5,802 nucleotides of DNA from RFTU01 sp049423145 (GTDB lineage Bacteria; Pseudomonadota; Gammaproteobacteria; Burkholderiales; Burkholderiaceae_C), in NCBI GenBank assembly GCA_049423145.1, contig JBMSQF010000096.1, positions 1-5,802 on the forward strand, read 5' to 3'. The notes under the pieces were generated by a model that was not told the DNA's origin, searched no databases, and worked only from the letters and a program-made list of their open reading frames with translations. Each line of letters opens with the position of its first letter. Within the stretch, counting starts at the first letter, position 1. The position numbers and the translations under genes are program-made. Below, one piece after another: positions 1 through 5,646 of this stretch.

Positions 1-53
<53 letters not shown>

Positions 54-59
54 GATTGA

Positions 60-90
60 CTTGAATCGTGAGGGTAACGCACCGTTCAAG
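60..90 (-). repeat. Imperfect inverted repeat in the tRNA-Ala leader
   Basis: Arms CTTGAA (60-65) and TTCAAG (85-90) are perfectly complementary. An inner GTG/CAC pairing (68-70 with 80-82) would extend the stem across a small internal loop. It lies between the candidate tRNA promoter and the mature tRNA 5' end, so it would fold near the start of the precursor. No T tract follows in either direction, so it is not a convincing intrinsic terminator for gltX. The stem is short and could be chance. Confidence 0.35.
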
Positions 91-100
91 CAAGACTATA

Positions 101-130
101 AGTATAGCCCGTTTTTCACACGCCCCGCAA
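101..130 (-). promoter_or_regulatory. Candidate sigma70 promoter for tRNA-Ala inside the gltX 3' end
   Basis: On the minus strand a -35-like TTGCGG (plus positions 130-125) is followed after 18 nt by a -10-like TATACT (106-101). Transcription would start near 94, about 40 nt before the tRNA 5' end at 53. The -35 box lies within the last codons of gltX. An adjacent TATAGT (100-95) is an alternative -10 with a poorer -35. Inferred from hexamer match and spacing only. Confidence 0.45.
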
Positions 131-1549
131 GCGCGTGAGGACTTCTTCCCGGGCGAACAGGGCGAGCACCGCGTCCACAGACGGGGTCTGCACGCGGCCA
201 CAAACCAACAGCCGCAGCGGCATGGCAAGGTGAGGCATTTTCAGGCCGTGCTCCGCCAGTGTCTGCTTGATGGCCGCCGCAACGCCCGCCTGGGTCCACT
301 CGCATGAAGCGAGCCTCTCACGCAGGCCCCGTAGCGCCGGCACCACCGCCTCGGTGACATGCAGCGCACGCTCTTCTGCCGAGGGCGTCGGCGCGGTGTG
401 GTACAGCTGCACCCAATCAGCAAGTTCCGCAGTGGTCGAGCAGCGGTCCTTGAACAGTCCACATTGCGCCACCAGCGTGGCGTCCTGCACAACAGGAAGG
501 CCGCGCCGCGCCAACTGCTGCTGCACCAGCCCCGCCAGGCGCGCATCGTCGGCCTGCTTGATGTATTGGGCGTTCACCCAAGCCAGCTTGGCCGGGTCCC
601 ACTGCGCCGGGCTCTTGGCCATGTGCGTTCCATCGAACCACTGCACCATTTGGTCCCGCGTGAACAACTCGTCGTCGCCGTGGCTCCAGCCCAGTCGCGC
701 CAAATAGTTCAGCATCGCCTCGGGCAAGTAGCCGCCCTCTTCATAGGCCGTCACGCTGACCGCACCACGCCGCTTGGACAGTTTCAGTCCATCATCCCCT
801 AGGATGATGGGACAGTGTCCAAACTGCGGCACCTCGGCACCCAGCGCGCGGTAGATGTTGATCTGCCAGGGCGTGTTGTTGATGTGCTCATCACCGCGGA
901 ACACGTGGGTGATGCGCATGTCCCAGTCGTCCACCACCACGGCGAAGTTGTAGGTGGGGATGCCCAGCGCCGCGTCCGCAGCCCCCGGCAGCCCCTCCTC
1001 GGGTGCGGGGCGCAGGATGATGAGATCGTCGATCTCCTCATTGGAAATGCTGATCGGCCCCTTCACCAGATCGTTCCAACTCACCACACCGGTCAGCGGG
1101 TTGGCCAAACGCACCACCGGCTTCACCCCTGCGGGCGGCGCGGGCAGCGTCTTGCCGGGTGCTGGCCGCCAACGCCCGTCGTATCTCGTCTTTTCGCCTC
1201 GGGCCTTCTGCTGCTCGCGCATCTCGTCCAATTCGGCCGGGCTACACCAGCAGCAGTAGGCGGTGCCGTTGGCGATCATCTCTTGGACTACCTCGTGGTA
1301 CCGCGCCAGACGCTGCATCTGGTAGATCGGCCCCTCGTCGTACTCCAGACCCAGCCACTTCATCGAGTGAAGGATCTGATCCACCGAATCCTGAGTGGAA
1401 CGCGCCACATCGGTATCCTCAATGCGCAGGATGAACTGCCCGCCATGGTGCCGCGCATAGGCCCAGGAGTACAGCGCCGTGCGGGCCGTTCCCAGATGCA
1501 GGAAACCGGTGGGTGAAGGGGCAATGCGCGTGCGGATGGTCTTCGTCAT
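116..1549 (-). CDS. gltX: Glutamyl-tRNA synthetase (GluRS), class I
   Basis: Cytoplasmic enzyme that ligates glutamate to tRNA-Glu using ATP, for translation and tetrapyrrole supply. It has 477 residues, normal for bacterial GluRS. The class I HIGH-type motif is in PSPTGFLHLGTARTAL (residues 11-26) and the KMSKS-type motif is KLSKRRG (256-262). VFRGDEHINNTPWQINI (216-232) is typical of the catalytic domain, and the helical anticodon-binding region fills the C-terminal part. CCWCS (99-103) keeps two Cys of the zinc site, but the usual third Cys is Trp in RYDGRWRP, so zinc binding is doubtful. Residues 183-198 form an extra loop where the family normally has a short DGT before PTYNF. The ATG start at 1549 is 10 nt after the metZ stop and has no clear Shine-Dalgarno, suggesting translational coupling. 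It ends in TGA at 116-118. Confidence 0.97.
   Translation of the reverse strand: MTKTIRTRIAPSPTGFLHLGTARTALYSWAYARHHGGQFILRIEDTDVARSTQDSVDQILHSMKWLGLEYDEGPIYQMQRLARYHEVVQEMIANGTAYCCWCSPAELDEMREQQKARGEKTRYDGRWRPAPGKTLPAPPAGVKPVVRLANPLTGVVSWNDLVKGPISISNEEIDDLIILRPAPEEGLPGAADAALGIPTYNFAVVVDDWDMRITHVFRGDEHINNTPWQINIYRALGAEVPQFGHCPIILGDDGLKLSKRRGAVSVTAYEEGGYLPEAMLNYLARLGWSHGDDELFTRDQMVQWFDGTHMAKSPAQWDPAKLAWVNAQYIKQADDARLAGLVQQQLARRGLPVVQDATLVAQCGLFKDRCSTTAELADWVQLYHTAPTPSAEERALHVTEAVVPALRGLRERLASCEWTQAGVAAAIKQTLAEHGLKMPHLAMPLRLLVCGRVQTPSVDAVLALFAREEVLTRLRGV
789..810. repeat. Perfect 9-bp inverted repeat with 4-nt loop inside gltX
   Basis: CCATCATCC (789-797) and GGATGATGG (802-810) are exact reverse complements separated by CCTA. 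It encodes the conserved ILGDDG stretch just before KLSKR. The codons for that motif (ATC, GGG, GAT, GAT, GGA) partly force the symmetry, so a regulatory role is unproven. Confidence 0.4.
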
Positions 1550-1559
1550 GAGGTCGTCG

Positions 1560-2804
1560 TCAGATGCAGGCCAAGCCGCGCGCCAGGTCTGTCTTCAGGT
1601 CTTCCAGGTCTTCAAGGCCCACCGCCACCCGGACCAAGCCCTGGGTAATTCCCGCCGCCAAGCGCTGCGCTTCGGTGAGCCGCCCGTGAGAGGTGCTGGC
1701 CGGGTGTGTGATCGTGGTTTTGGTATCGCCGAGGTTGGCTGTGATCGAACAGATGCGCGTGGAATCGATCGTGGCGAAAGCATGGGCTCTGGCCGCGGCG
1801 GCATCGTCACCACGGACAGTGAAGCTGACCACCGCCCCACCACAGCCAGACTGCTGCCGCATGGCCAGGGCGTGCTGCGGATGAGATTCAAGCCCCGGGT
1901 GATACACGCGTGCCACCTGGGGTTGCGCTTGCAACCATTGGGCCAAGGCCAGACACCGCGCACTCTGCTCGCGCATGCGAATCGACAGAGTCTCCATGCC
2001 CTTGAGCACCACCCAAGCGTTGAAGGGAGACAGGCTCATGCCGGCCGAGCGCATCACCGGCACAAACCGCTCCTCGATCAACGCTGATGATCCGCAGATC
2101 GCACCGGCGACCACACGGCCCTGCCCGTCCAGGTACTTCGTGCCCGAATGAATCACAAGATCGGCACCGAACTCCACCGGCCGCTGTAGCGCCGGCGTGC
2201 AGAAACAGTTGTCAACGGCGAACCAGGCGCCCGCCCCTCGCGCGATATCAGCCAAGGCAGCCATGTCGCACACTTCGGTCAAGGGGTTGCTGGGCGTCTC
2301 CGCAAACAAGAGCTTGGTATTGGACTGGACCGCCCGCCTCCATTCATCCACATCCGTCTGCGAAACAAAGGTGGACTCCACGCCAAACTTGCCAAACTCG
2401 CCCTGCAGAAGCTTGATCGTCGAGCCAAACACGCTGCGCGAGCAGACCACATGGTCGCCCGCCTTGAGAAGACCCATCACCAACAGCATCACGGCGGCCA
2501 TGCCACTCGAGGTCGCGATACACCCACCAGTGCCCTCGAGCGCGGCCAGGCGGCGCTCCATCATGGCCACCGTCGGGTTTGAAAAGCGCGAATAGACGAA
2601 GGCGTCCTCTTCATTGGCGAAACGCCGCGCCGCCACTTCCGCACTGGGGTGGACAAAGCTGCTTGTGAGGAATAGGGCCTCCGCGTTCTCTCCCCACTGC
2701 GACGCTGGTAACCCCTCGCGCACAGCCAAGGTGTCGCGGCGCACATCGGACGGCAAGCGGTCATTGCCCCATGGACTTTCATTTGCAGATTGGTCCTGCC
2801 CCAT
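1560..2804 (-). CDS. metZ: O-succinylhomoserine sulfhydrylase (PLP-dependent)
   Basis: Cytoplasmic Cys/Met-metabolism PLP enzyme (fold type I) that makes homocysteine directly from O-succinylhomoserine and sulfide for methionine synthesis. From the ATG at 2804 it has 414 residues, normal for the family. YSRFSNPT (about 71-78) and ATSSGMAA (97-104) are PLP-phosphate region signatures. FAETPSNP (168-175) and AVDNCF (197-202) flank the cofactor. SGTKYLDGQGR (220-230) carries the Schiff-base lysine, about K223. SPFNAW and THPASTSH near the C-terminus are characteristic of the MetZ branch rather than MetB or MetC. I chose ATG 2804 because AGGAGG lies 7 nt upstream. A GTG at 2807 is only 4 nt from it. 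The ATG shares its A with the purF TGA stop (TGATG), implying coupled translation. gltX follows after 10 nt. Confidence 0.95.
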   Translation of the reverse strand: MGQDQSANESPWGNDRLPSDVRRDTLAVREGLPASQWGENAEALFLTSSFVHPSAEVAARRFANEEDAFVYSRFSNPTVAMMERRLAALEGTGGCIATSSGMAAVMLLVMGLLKAGDHVVCSRSVFGSTIKLLQGEFGKFGVESTFVSQTDVDEWRRAVQSNTKLLFAETPSNPLTEVCDMAALADIARGAGAWFAVDNCFCTPALQRPVEFGADLVIHSGTKYLDGQGRVVAGAICGSSALIEERFVPVMRSAGMSLSPFNAWVVLKGMETLSIRMREQSARCLALAQWLQAQPQVARVYHPGLESHPQHALAMRQQSGCGGAVVSFTVRGDDAAAARAHAFATIDSTRICSITANLGDTKTTITHPASTSHGRLTEAQRLAAGITQGLVRVAVGLEDLEDLKTDLARGLACI

Positions 2805-4336
2805 CACGAGCCCTCCTTCGATCCGTGGGCATTGGGTAGCGTCAGCCGCCCGCGAACAGTCTGGTCTTCCTCATCGCCCTGGGTGGCGCGTTGGGCCGCC
2901 AGTTGGGCGAAGTCGGCTGCACTCACGTCACCGGTGATGTAGTTACCATCGAAACATGAGGCCTCAAACCCCATGATGGACGGATTCAACTGTCCGACCA
3001 CGCGCTTCATTGCATCCACATCTTGGTAGATCAGGGCATCGGCGCCGATGAAGGCCTTGATCTCCTCCACGGTTCGTTCATGTGCAATCAGCTCTTCCCG
3101 CGTGGGCATATCGATGCCATAGACATTTGGGAATCGAACGGGCGGAGCCGCCGACGCCATGAACACTCTGCGCGCGCCCGCCTCGCGGGCCATTTGCACG
3201 ATTTCTTTGCTGGTGGTGCCGCGCACGATGGAGTCATCCACCAACAACACGTTGCGCCCCTTGAATTCACTCGTGATGGCATTGAGCTTCTGCCGCACCG
3301 ACTTCTTGCGCATGGACTGTCCCGGCATGATGAAGGTCCGCCCGACATAGCGGTTCTTCACGAAGCCTTCTCGGTAGGGCCGGCCGAGCTCCACCGCCAA
3401 TTGCATGGCCGAAGGGCGGCTGGACTCCGGAATCGGGATCACCACGTCGATATCGGTAGGCGGCATCATGGAGATCACGCGCTGAGCCAGGGTTTGGCCC
3501 ATGTTGACCCGAGCCTGGTAGACCGAAATCCCATCGATCACGGAATCGGGACGCGCCAGGTACACGAATTCGAAGATGCAGGGGTTGAGCGCCGTGCGAT
3601 CTGCGCATTGCTGCGCGTGAACCCGACCTTGCAGGTCGATGAAGAGCGCCTCGCCAGGCGCCACATTGCGCGCCACCTTGAAACCGCTCCCATCCAGTGC
3701 GACGCTCTCACTGGCAACCATCACATCTTGCCCTTGCGCGGTCGAGGCCACACCATAGATCAAGGGCCGGATGCCATGCGGGTCACGGAAAGCGAGCAGG
3801 CCATGACCTGCGATCAGGGCCACCACCGCATAGGATCCCTTGATACGGCGGTACACCCCGCGCACGGCCTCAAACACCCTTTCAGGCGTGAGTTGAACAT
3901 CGCGAGCGACTCCTTCAAGTTCATGCGCGAGGATGTTGATCAACACTTCCGTGTCGCTCTCGGTGTTCAAGTGACGACGGTCGATGTCGAACAACTCGCG
4001 CTTGAGAACGGCGGCGTTGGTGAGGTTGCCGTTGTGGACGAGCACGATGCCGTACGGCGCATTCACATAGAAGGGCTGCGCTTCTTCTTCGCTGTAAGCG
4101 TTGCCGGCGGTGGGGTACCGCACTTGCCCCAGGCCCATGTTGCCGCCCAGGGCGCGCATGTTGCGAGTGCGGAACACATCGCGCACCATGCCGCGCGCCT
4201 TGTGCATGAAGTACTTGTTGTCCTGCATCGTCACGATGCCCGCTGCGTCCTGGCCGCGGTGCTGCAGCAGCAGCAAGGCGTCGTAGATCAGCTGGTTGAC
4301 CGCCGTCTGGGACATCACGCCCACGATCCCGCACAT
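2804..4336 (-). CDS. purF: Amidophosphoribosyltransferase (glutamine PRPP amidotransferase)
   Basis: Catalyses the first committed step of de novo purine synthesis in the cytoplasm: PRPP plus glutamine gives 5-phosphoribosylamine, glutamate and PPi. The protein has 510 residues, close to E. coli PurF. It begins MCGIVGV, so Met removal exposes the catalytic N-terminal Cys without a propeptide. The class II glutamine amidotransferase half shows LQHRGQDAAGI (24-34), QVRYPTAGN (71-79), HNGNLTN (101-107) and NTESDTEV (124-131). The phosphoribosyltransferase half shows VVIPIPESSRPSA (298-310) and the PRPP loop VLLVDDSIVRGTTSK (363-377). CFDGNYITGD lies near the C-terminus. ATG 4336 has AGGAG 9 nt upstream, overlapping the cvpA stop. 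Purine-repressor control is plausible, but no operator was identified here. Confidence 0.98.
   Translation of the reverse strand: MCGIVGVMSQTAVNQLIYDALLLLQHRGQDAAGIVTMQDNKYFMHKARGMVRDVFRTRNMRALGGNMGLGQVRYPTAGNAYSEEEAQPFYVNAPYGIVLVHNGNLTNAAVLKRELFDIDRRHLNTESDTEVLINILAHELEGVARDVQLTPERVFEAVRGVYRRIKGSYAVVALIAGHGLLAFRDPHGIRPLIYGVASTAQGQDVMVASESVALDGSGFKVARNVAPGEALFIDLQGRVHAQQCADRTALNPCIFEFVYLARPDSVIDGISVYQARVNMGQTLAQRVISMMPPTDIDVVIPIPESSRPSAMQLAVELGRPYREGFVKNRYVGRTFIMPGQSMRKKSVRQKLNAITSEFKGRNVLLVDDSIVRGTTSKEIVQMAREAGARRVFMASAAPPVRFPNVYGIDMPTREELIAHERTVEEIKAFIGADALIYQDVDAMKRVVGQLNPSIMGFEASCFDGNYITGDVSAADFAQLAAQRATQGDEEDQTVRGRLTLPNAHGSKEGS
2812..2817 (-). promoter_or_regulatory. Strong ribosome binding site AGGAGG deciding the metZ start
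   Basis: AGGAGG on the minus strand lies inside the last codons of purF. It is 7 nt from ATG 2804 and 4 nt from GTG 2807. Spacing favours the ATG that overlaps the purF stop. Confidence 0.75.
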
Positions 4337-4345
4337 GTCTGGTGA

Positions 4346-4350
4346 CTCCT
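4346..4350 (-). promoter_or_regulatory. purF ribosome binding site AGGAG overlapping the cvpA stop
   Basis: On the minus strand the cvpA stop and this site form TAGGAG. The spacing to the purF ATG at 4336 is 9 nt. Placing the Shine-Dalgarno on the previous stop suggests cvpA and purF are translated from one message. Confidence 0.7.
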
Positions 4351-4915
4351 ATTGACTGGGCGCCCCGCTTGAACCGGAGTTCTGCGCGGGAGTGGGTGAA
4401 TCTGGCAGCCAAGACGACGGCAGCGAGACCGGCATGGAGTCCGGCCAGAAGGGGCGCAGGCCGTCGATGATCCGCTCGAGCCATACCCGGCCTTCCGATG
4501 AGCGCCAGGCCTCGTGGTCCTTGAGCGGCGTCCAGGCGACCAGGGTGGCCAGGACCACCAGCACCAAAACCCCACGCACCAAGCCAAAAGCGGCACCGCC
4601 TAGGCGATCGGGCACTTGCAGCGGTGTGGCATGAACGATTTGCCTGAGCAGCCGAGCCATCACAGCCCAAGCCACCAGGACCACGATGAACATCAGCAGG
4701 AATGCACCGCCGCGGCCCAATTCAGGGCTGTAGCCCTGCAAGGCCCATTCGGCAGTCAACCAGGGTGAAAAACGCTGCGCACCGATGTAGGCCACCACCC
4801 AGCCCAAGAGGGAGGCCGCCTCATAAATGAAGCCACGCCACACGCCAATGCCCGCGGAAATGGCCAGAACGCCCAGCATCGCCAGGTCCACGGTGGCCAT
4901 GTCGAGCACCGTCAT
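4349..4915 (-). CDS. cvpA: CvpA family inner-membrane protein
   Basis: Integral membrane protein of the CvpA family (colicin V production). In E. coli it lies directly before purF. Its biochemical role is not settled, though it has been tied to colicin V export and envelope homeostasis. The 188 residues contain four hydrophobic segments: about 7-25, 34-48, 69-90 and 106-128. The conserved DRLGGAAFGLVRG (103-115) opens the last segment. GVWRGFIYEAASLLGW (24-39) is the family's N-terminal signature. The tail from about 161 is rich in Ser and Pro (SWLPDSPTPAQ) and probably disordered. ATG 4915 is 15 nt after the SPOR gene stop, with only a weak AAGGG about 12 nt upstream. ATG at codon 6 is a possible alternative start. 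The purF ATG follows 12 nt after the stop. Confidence 0.93.
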   Translation of the reverse strand: MTVLDMATVDLAMLGVLAISAGIGVWRGFIYEAASLLGWVVAYIGAQRFSPWLTAEWALQGYSPELGRGGAFLLMFIVVLVAWAVMARLLRQIVHATPLQVPDRLGGAAFGLVRGVLVLVVLATLVAWTPLKDHEAWRSSEGRVWLERIIDGLRPFWPDSMPVSLPSSWLPDSPTPAQNSGSSGAPSQ

Positions 4916-4930
4916 GGCGTCGGGCAGCCC

Positions 4931-5254
4931 TTAGAGTTGAAGCAGCGAGGCGGTGAGCCCTGCTGCCTTGATCTTGTTCTGTACATCCTGCGCCTCTTGC
5001 CGAGTGGCAAAGGGCCCGACGCGCACGCGCACCCGGGTCACGCCGTCCACCACCGCCGCTTGGGTGTAGGTCTTCAGGCCCAAGCGCTCGAGCTTGGCAC
5101 GGGTGTCTCGGACAGCATCGAGGTCGGTGAAGGAGCCCGCCTGCACGACGAAGCGGCCGCGATCTTTGTCGGCGGTCGCAGCCGGTTGTTCGGCCTTGCC
5201 TGCATCCGCCTTAGCCGTCTCGGCCTTGGGCACGGCCGGGGGCAGCACCTCCAC
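4931..5254 (-). CDS. SPOR-domain protein, C-terminal part of a frameshifted DedD-like gene
   Basis: This frame encodes a linker rich in Ala, Lys and Pro (residues 1-32, counted from GTG 5254) and a complete SPOR domain (34-107). GRFVVQAGSF opens the domain, LERLGLKTYT is central, and VRVRVGPFATRQEA closes it. SPOR domains bind septal peptidoglycan lacking stem peptides, normally in the periplasm. The position just before cvpA-purF is that of dedD in E. coli. The GTG at 5254 has no good Shine-Dalgarno, and the reading frame makes sense upstream (APATPVE) as far as the C run at 5281-5276. It is therefore probably the 3' part of the gene starting at 5585 rather than an independent gene. Removing one C would join the two parts into a protein of 217 residues. 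No signal peptide or membrane anchor is visible in either part. Confidence 0.8.
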   Translation of the reverse strand: MEVLPPAVPKAETAKADAGKAEQPAATADKDRGRFVVQAGSFTDLDAVRDTRAKLERLGLKTYTQAAVVDGVTRVRVRVGPFATRQEAQDVQNKIKAAGLTASLLQL

Positions 5255-5585
5255 TTCTACGGGGGTGGCCGGCGCGGGGGGCGACGGCGAGCTTGTCCCA
5301 CAGCAGTTGGAGGCCCTTGACCTTGCTCTCGCGGCTGAAGAGGTCGTCGAGGAAGTTGGCTGCTTTGTCCGCTGGACGCGCGAACGGCAACGGCGGACGG
5401 GGCGCGAGCAGGCTCGAGACCAGCGCCCAGTCCTTCATGCCCGGGCGCCAATAGTAATCCGTAGGCAGGACCTCCCCGGCACTGACCCGAGCAGCAAGTT
5501 CGGCCGCCGCGCAGGTGCCATATTCTTGGCCGGCGCGGGCCAAATGGAGGTCGTCCGAAGCCATGCCCACTTGGTAGGAAAACAC
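5211..5585 (-). CDS. GYF_2 (DUF4339)-like domain protein, N-terminal part of the frameshifted SPOR gene
   Basis: Residues about 14-60 resemble the GYF_2 fold: ARAGQEYG, then AAELAARVSAGEVLPTDYYW, then RPGMKDW. The family is a presumed protein-interaction module, with no enzyme activity implied. A Pro-rich stretch (61-72) and a likely helical segment NFLDDLFSRESKVKGLQLLW (77-96) follow. From about residue 103 the frame turns into low-quality sequence rich in Arg and Gly (RAGHPRRSGG...GRAQGRDG) that looks out of frame. GTG 5585 is preferred because GGAGG lies 5 nt upstream. ATG 5564 lacks such a site. It overlaps the SPOR frame by 44 nt and reads into it if one base of the C run is skipped. It could instead be a real short protein. 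A hydrophobic anchor like that of ordinary DedD proteins is absent. Confidence 0.65.
   Translation of the reverse strand: MFSYQVGMASDDLHLARAGQEYGTCAAAELAARVSAGEVLPTDYYWRPGMKDWALVSSLLAPRPPLPFARPADKAANFLDDLFSRESKVKGLQLLWDKLAVAPRAGHPRRSGGAAPGRAQGRDG
5276..5281 (-). other. Run of six C where the GYF_2 frame must shift to the SPOR frame
   Basis: On the minus strand the GYF_2 frame reads GTC GCC CCC CGC GCC. Removing one C, or reading CCCC as one step, gives GCC CCC GCG CCG GCC ACC and continues without a stop as VAPAPATPVEVEVLPPAV into the SPOR domain. The total span of 655 nt is one base more than a multiple of three, consistent with a single extra base. Possible causes are a homopolymer sequencing error, a real mutation, or +1 slippage at a CCC-C proline codon. 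Confidence 0.7.
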
Positions 5586-5590
5586 CCTTC

Positions 5591-5595
5591 CCTCC
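5591..5595 (-). promoter_or_regulatory. Ribosome binding site GGAGG for the GYF_2/SPOR gene
   Basis: GGAGG on the minus strand is 5 nt before GTG 5585. It is the main reason for choosing the GTG over ATG 5564. Confidence 0.6.
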
Positions 5596-5618
5596 GCAAC
5601 GCCGGATTGGCTTTTACA

Positions 5619-5630
5619 GATTATATAATC
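5619..5630. promoter_or_regulatory. Palindromic, possibly bidirectional -10 region between divergent genes
   Basis: GATTATATAATC is a perfect 12-bp palindrome containing TATAAT on both strands (plus 5624-5629, minus 5625-5620). It lies in the 61-nt gap between GTG 5585 (minus) and ATG 5647 (plus). Minus-strand transcription would give a leader of about 28 nt, and plus-strand transcription one of only about 10 nt. Neither side has a good -35 hexamer at 16-18 nt, so use in either direction is inferred. It is the only AT-rich island in the gap. Confidence 0.5.
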
Positions 5631-5646
5631 GGCCTAGCGTGCGGGG

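Noticed and set aside
54..115. Intrinsic terminator between gltX and the tRNA
   Set aside because: The inverted repeat present is short and GC-poor, and no T tract follows on the minus strand.
815..1516. Open frame of 233 codons on the plus strand opposite gltX
   Set aside because: Antisense shadow of the GltX catalytic region. No ribosome binding site or domain seen.
1584..1613. Short direct repeat of CAGGTCTTC near the metZ 3' end
   Set aside because: It encodes the repeated residues LEDLEDLK, part of the normal MetZ C-terminus. Two 9-bp copies are too little to call a repeat element.
1479..2087. Open frame of 202 codons on the plus strand opposite metZ and the gltX start
   Set aside because: Low-complexity product rich in Arg and His, spanning two real genes on the other strand.
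2805..2807. GTG start for metZ at 2807
   Set aside because: It is only 4 nt from AGGAGG, while the ATG at 2804 is at the better spacing of 7 nt. The difference is one residue.
4260..4275. CAG/CTG triplet run
   Set aside because: It encodes the LLLLQHRGQD segment of PurF through repeated CTG leucine codons, ordinary in GC-rich genes.
3023..4345. Open frame of 440 codons on the plus strand opposite purF
   Set aside because: It exactly shadows purF in GC-rich DNA. Its product is rich in His, Arg and Asp with no recognisable domain, while the minus strand carries full PurF motifs.
3921..4670. Open frame of 249 codons on the minus strand overlapping purF and cvpA
   Set aside because: Out-of-frame shadow. 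It crosses the cvpA-purF junction, where both real genes have strong family motifs.
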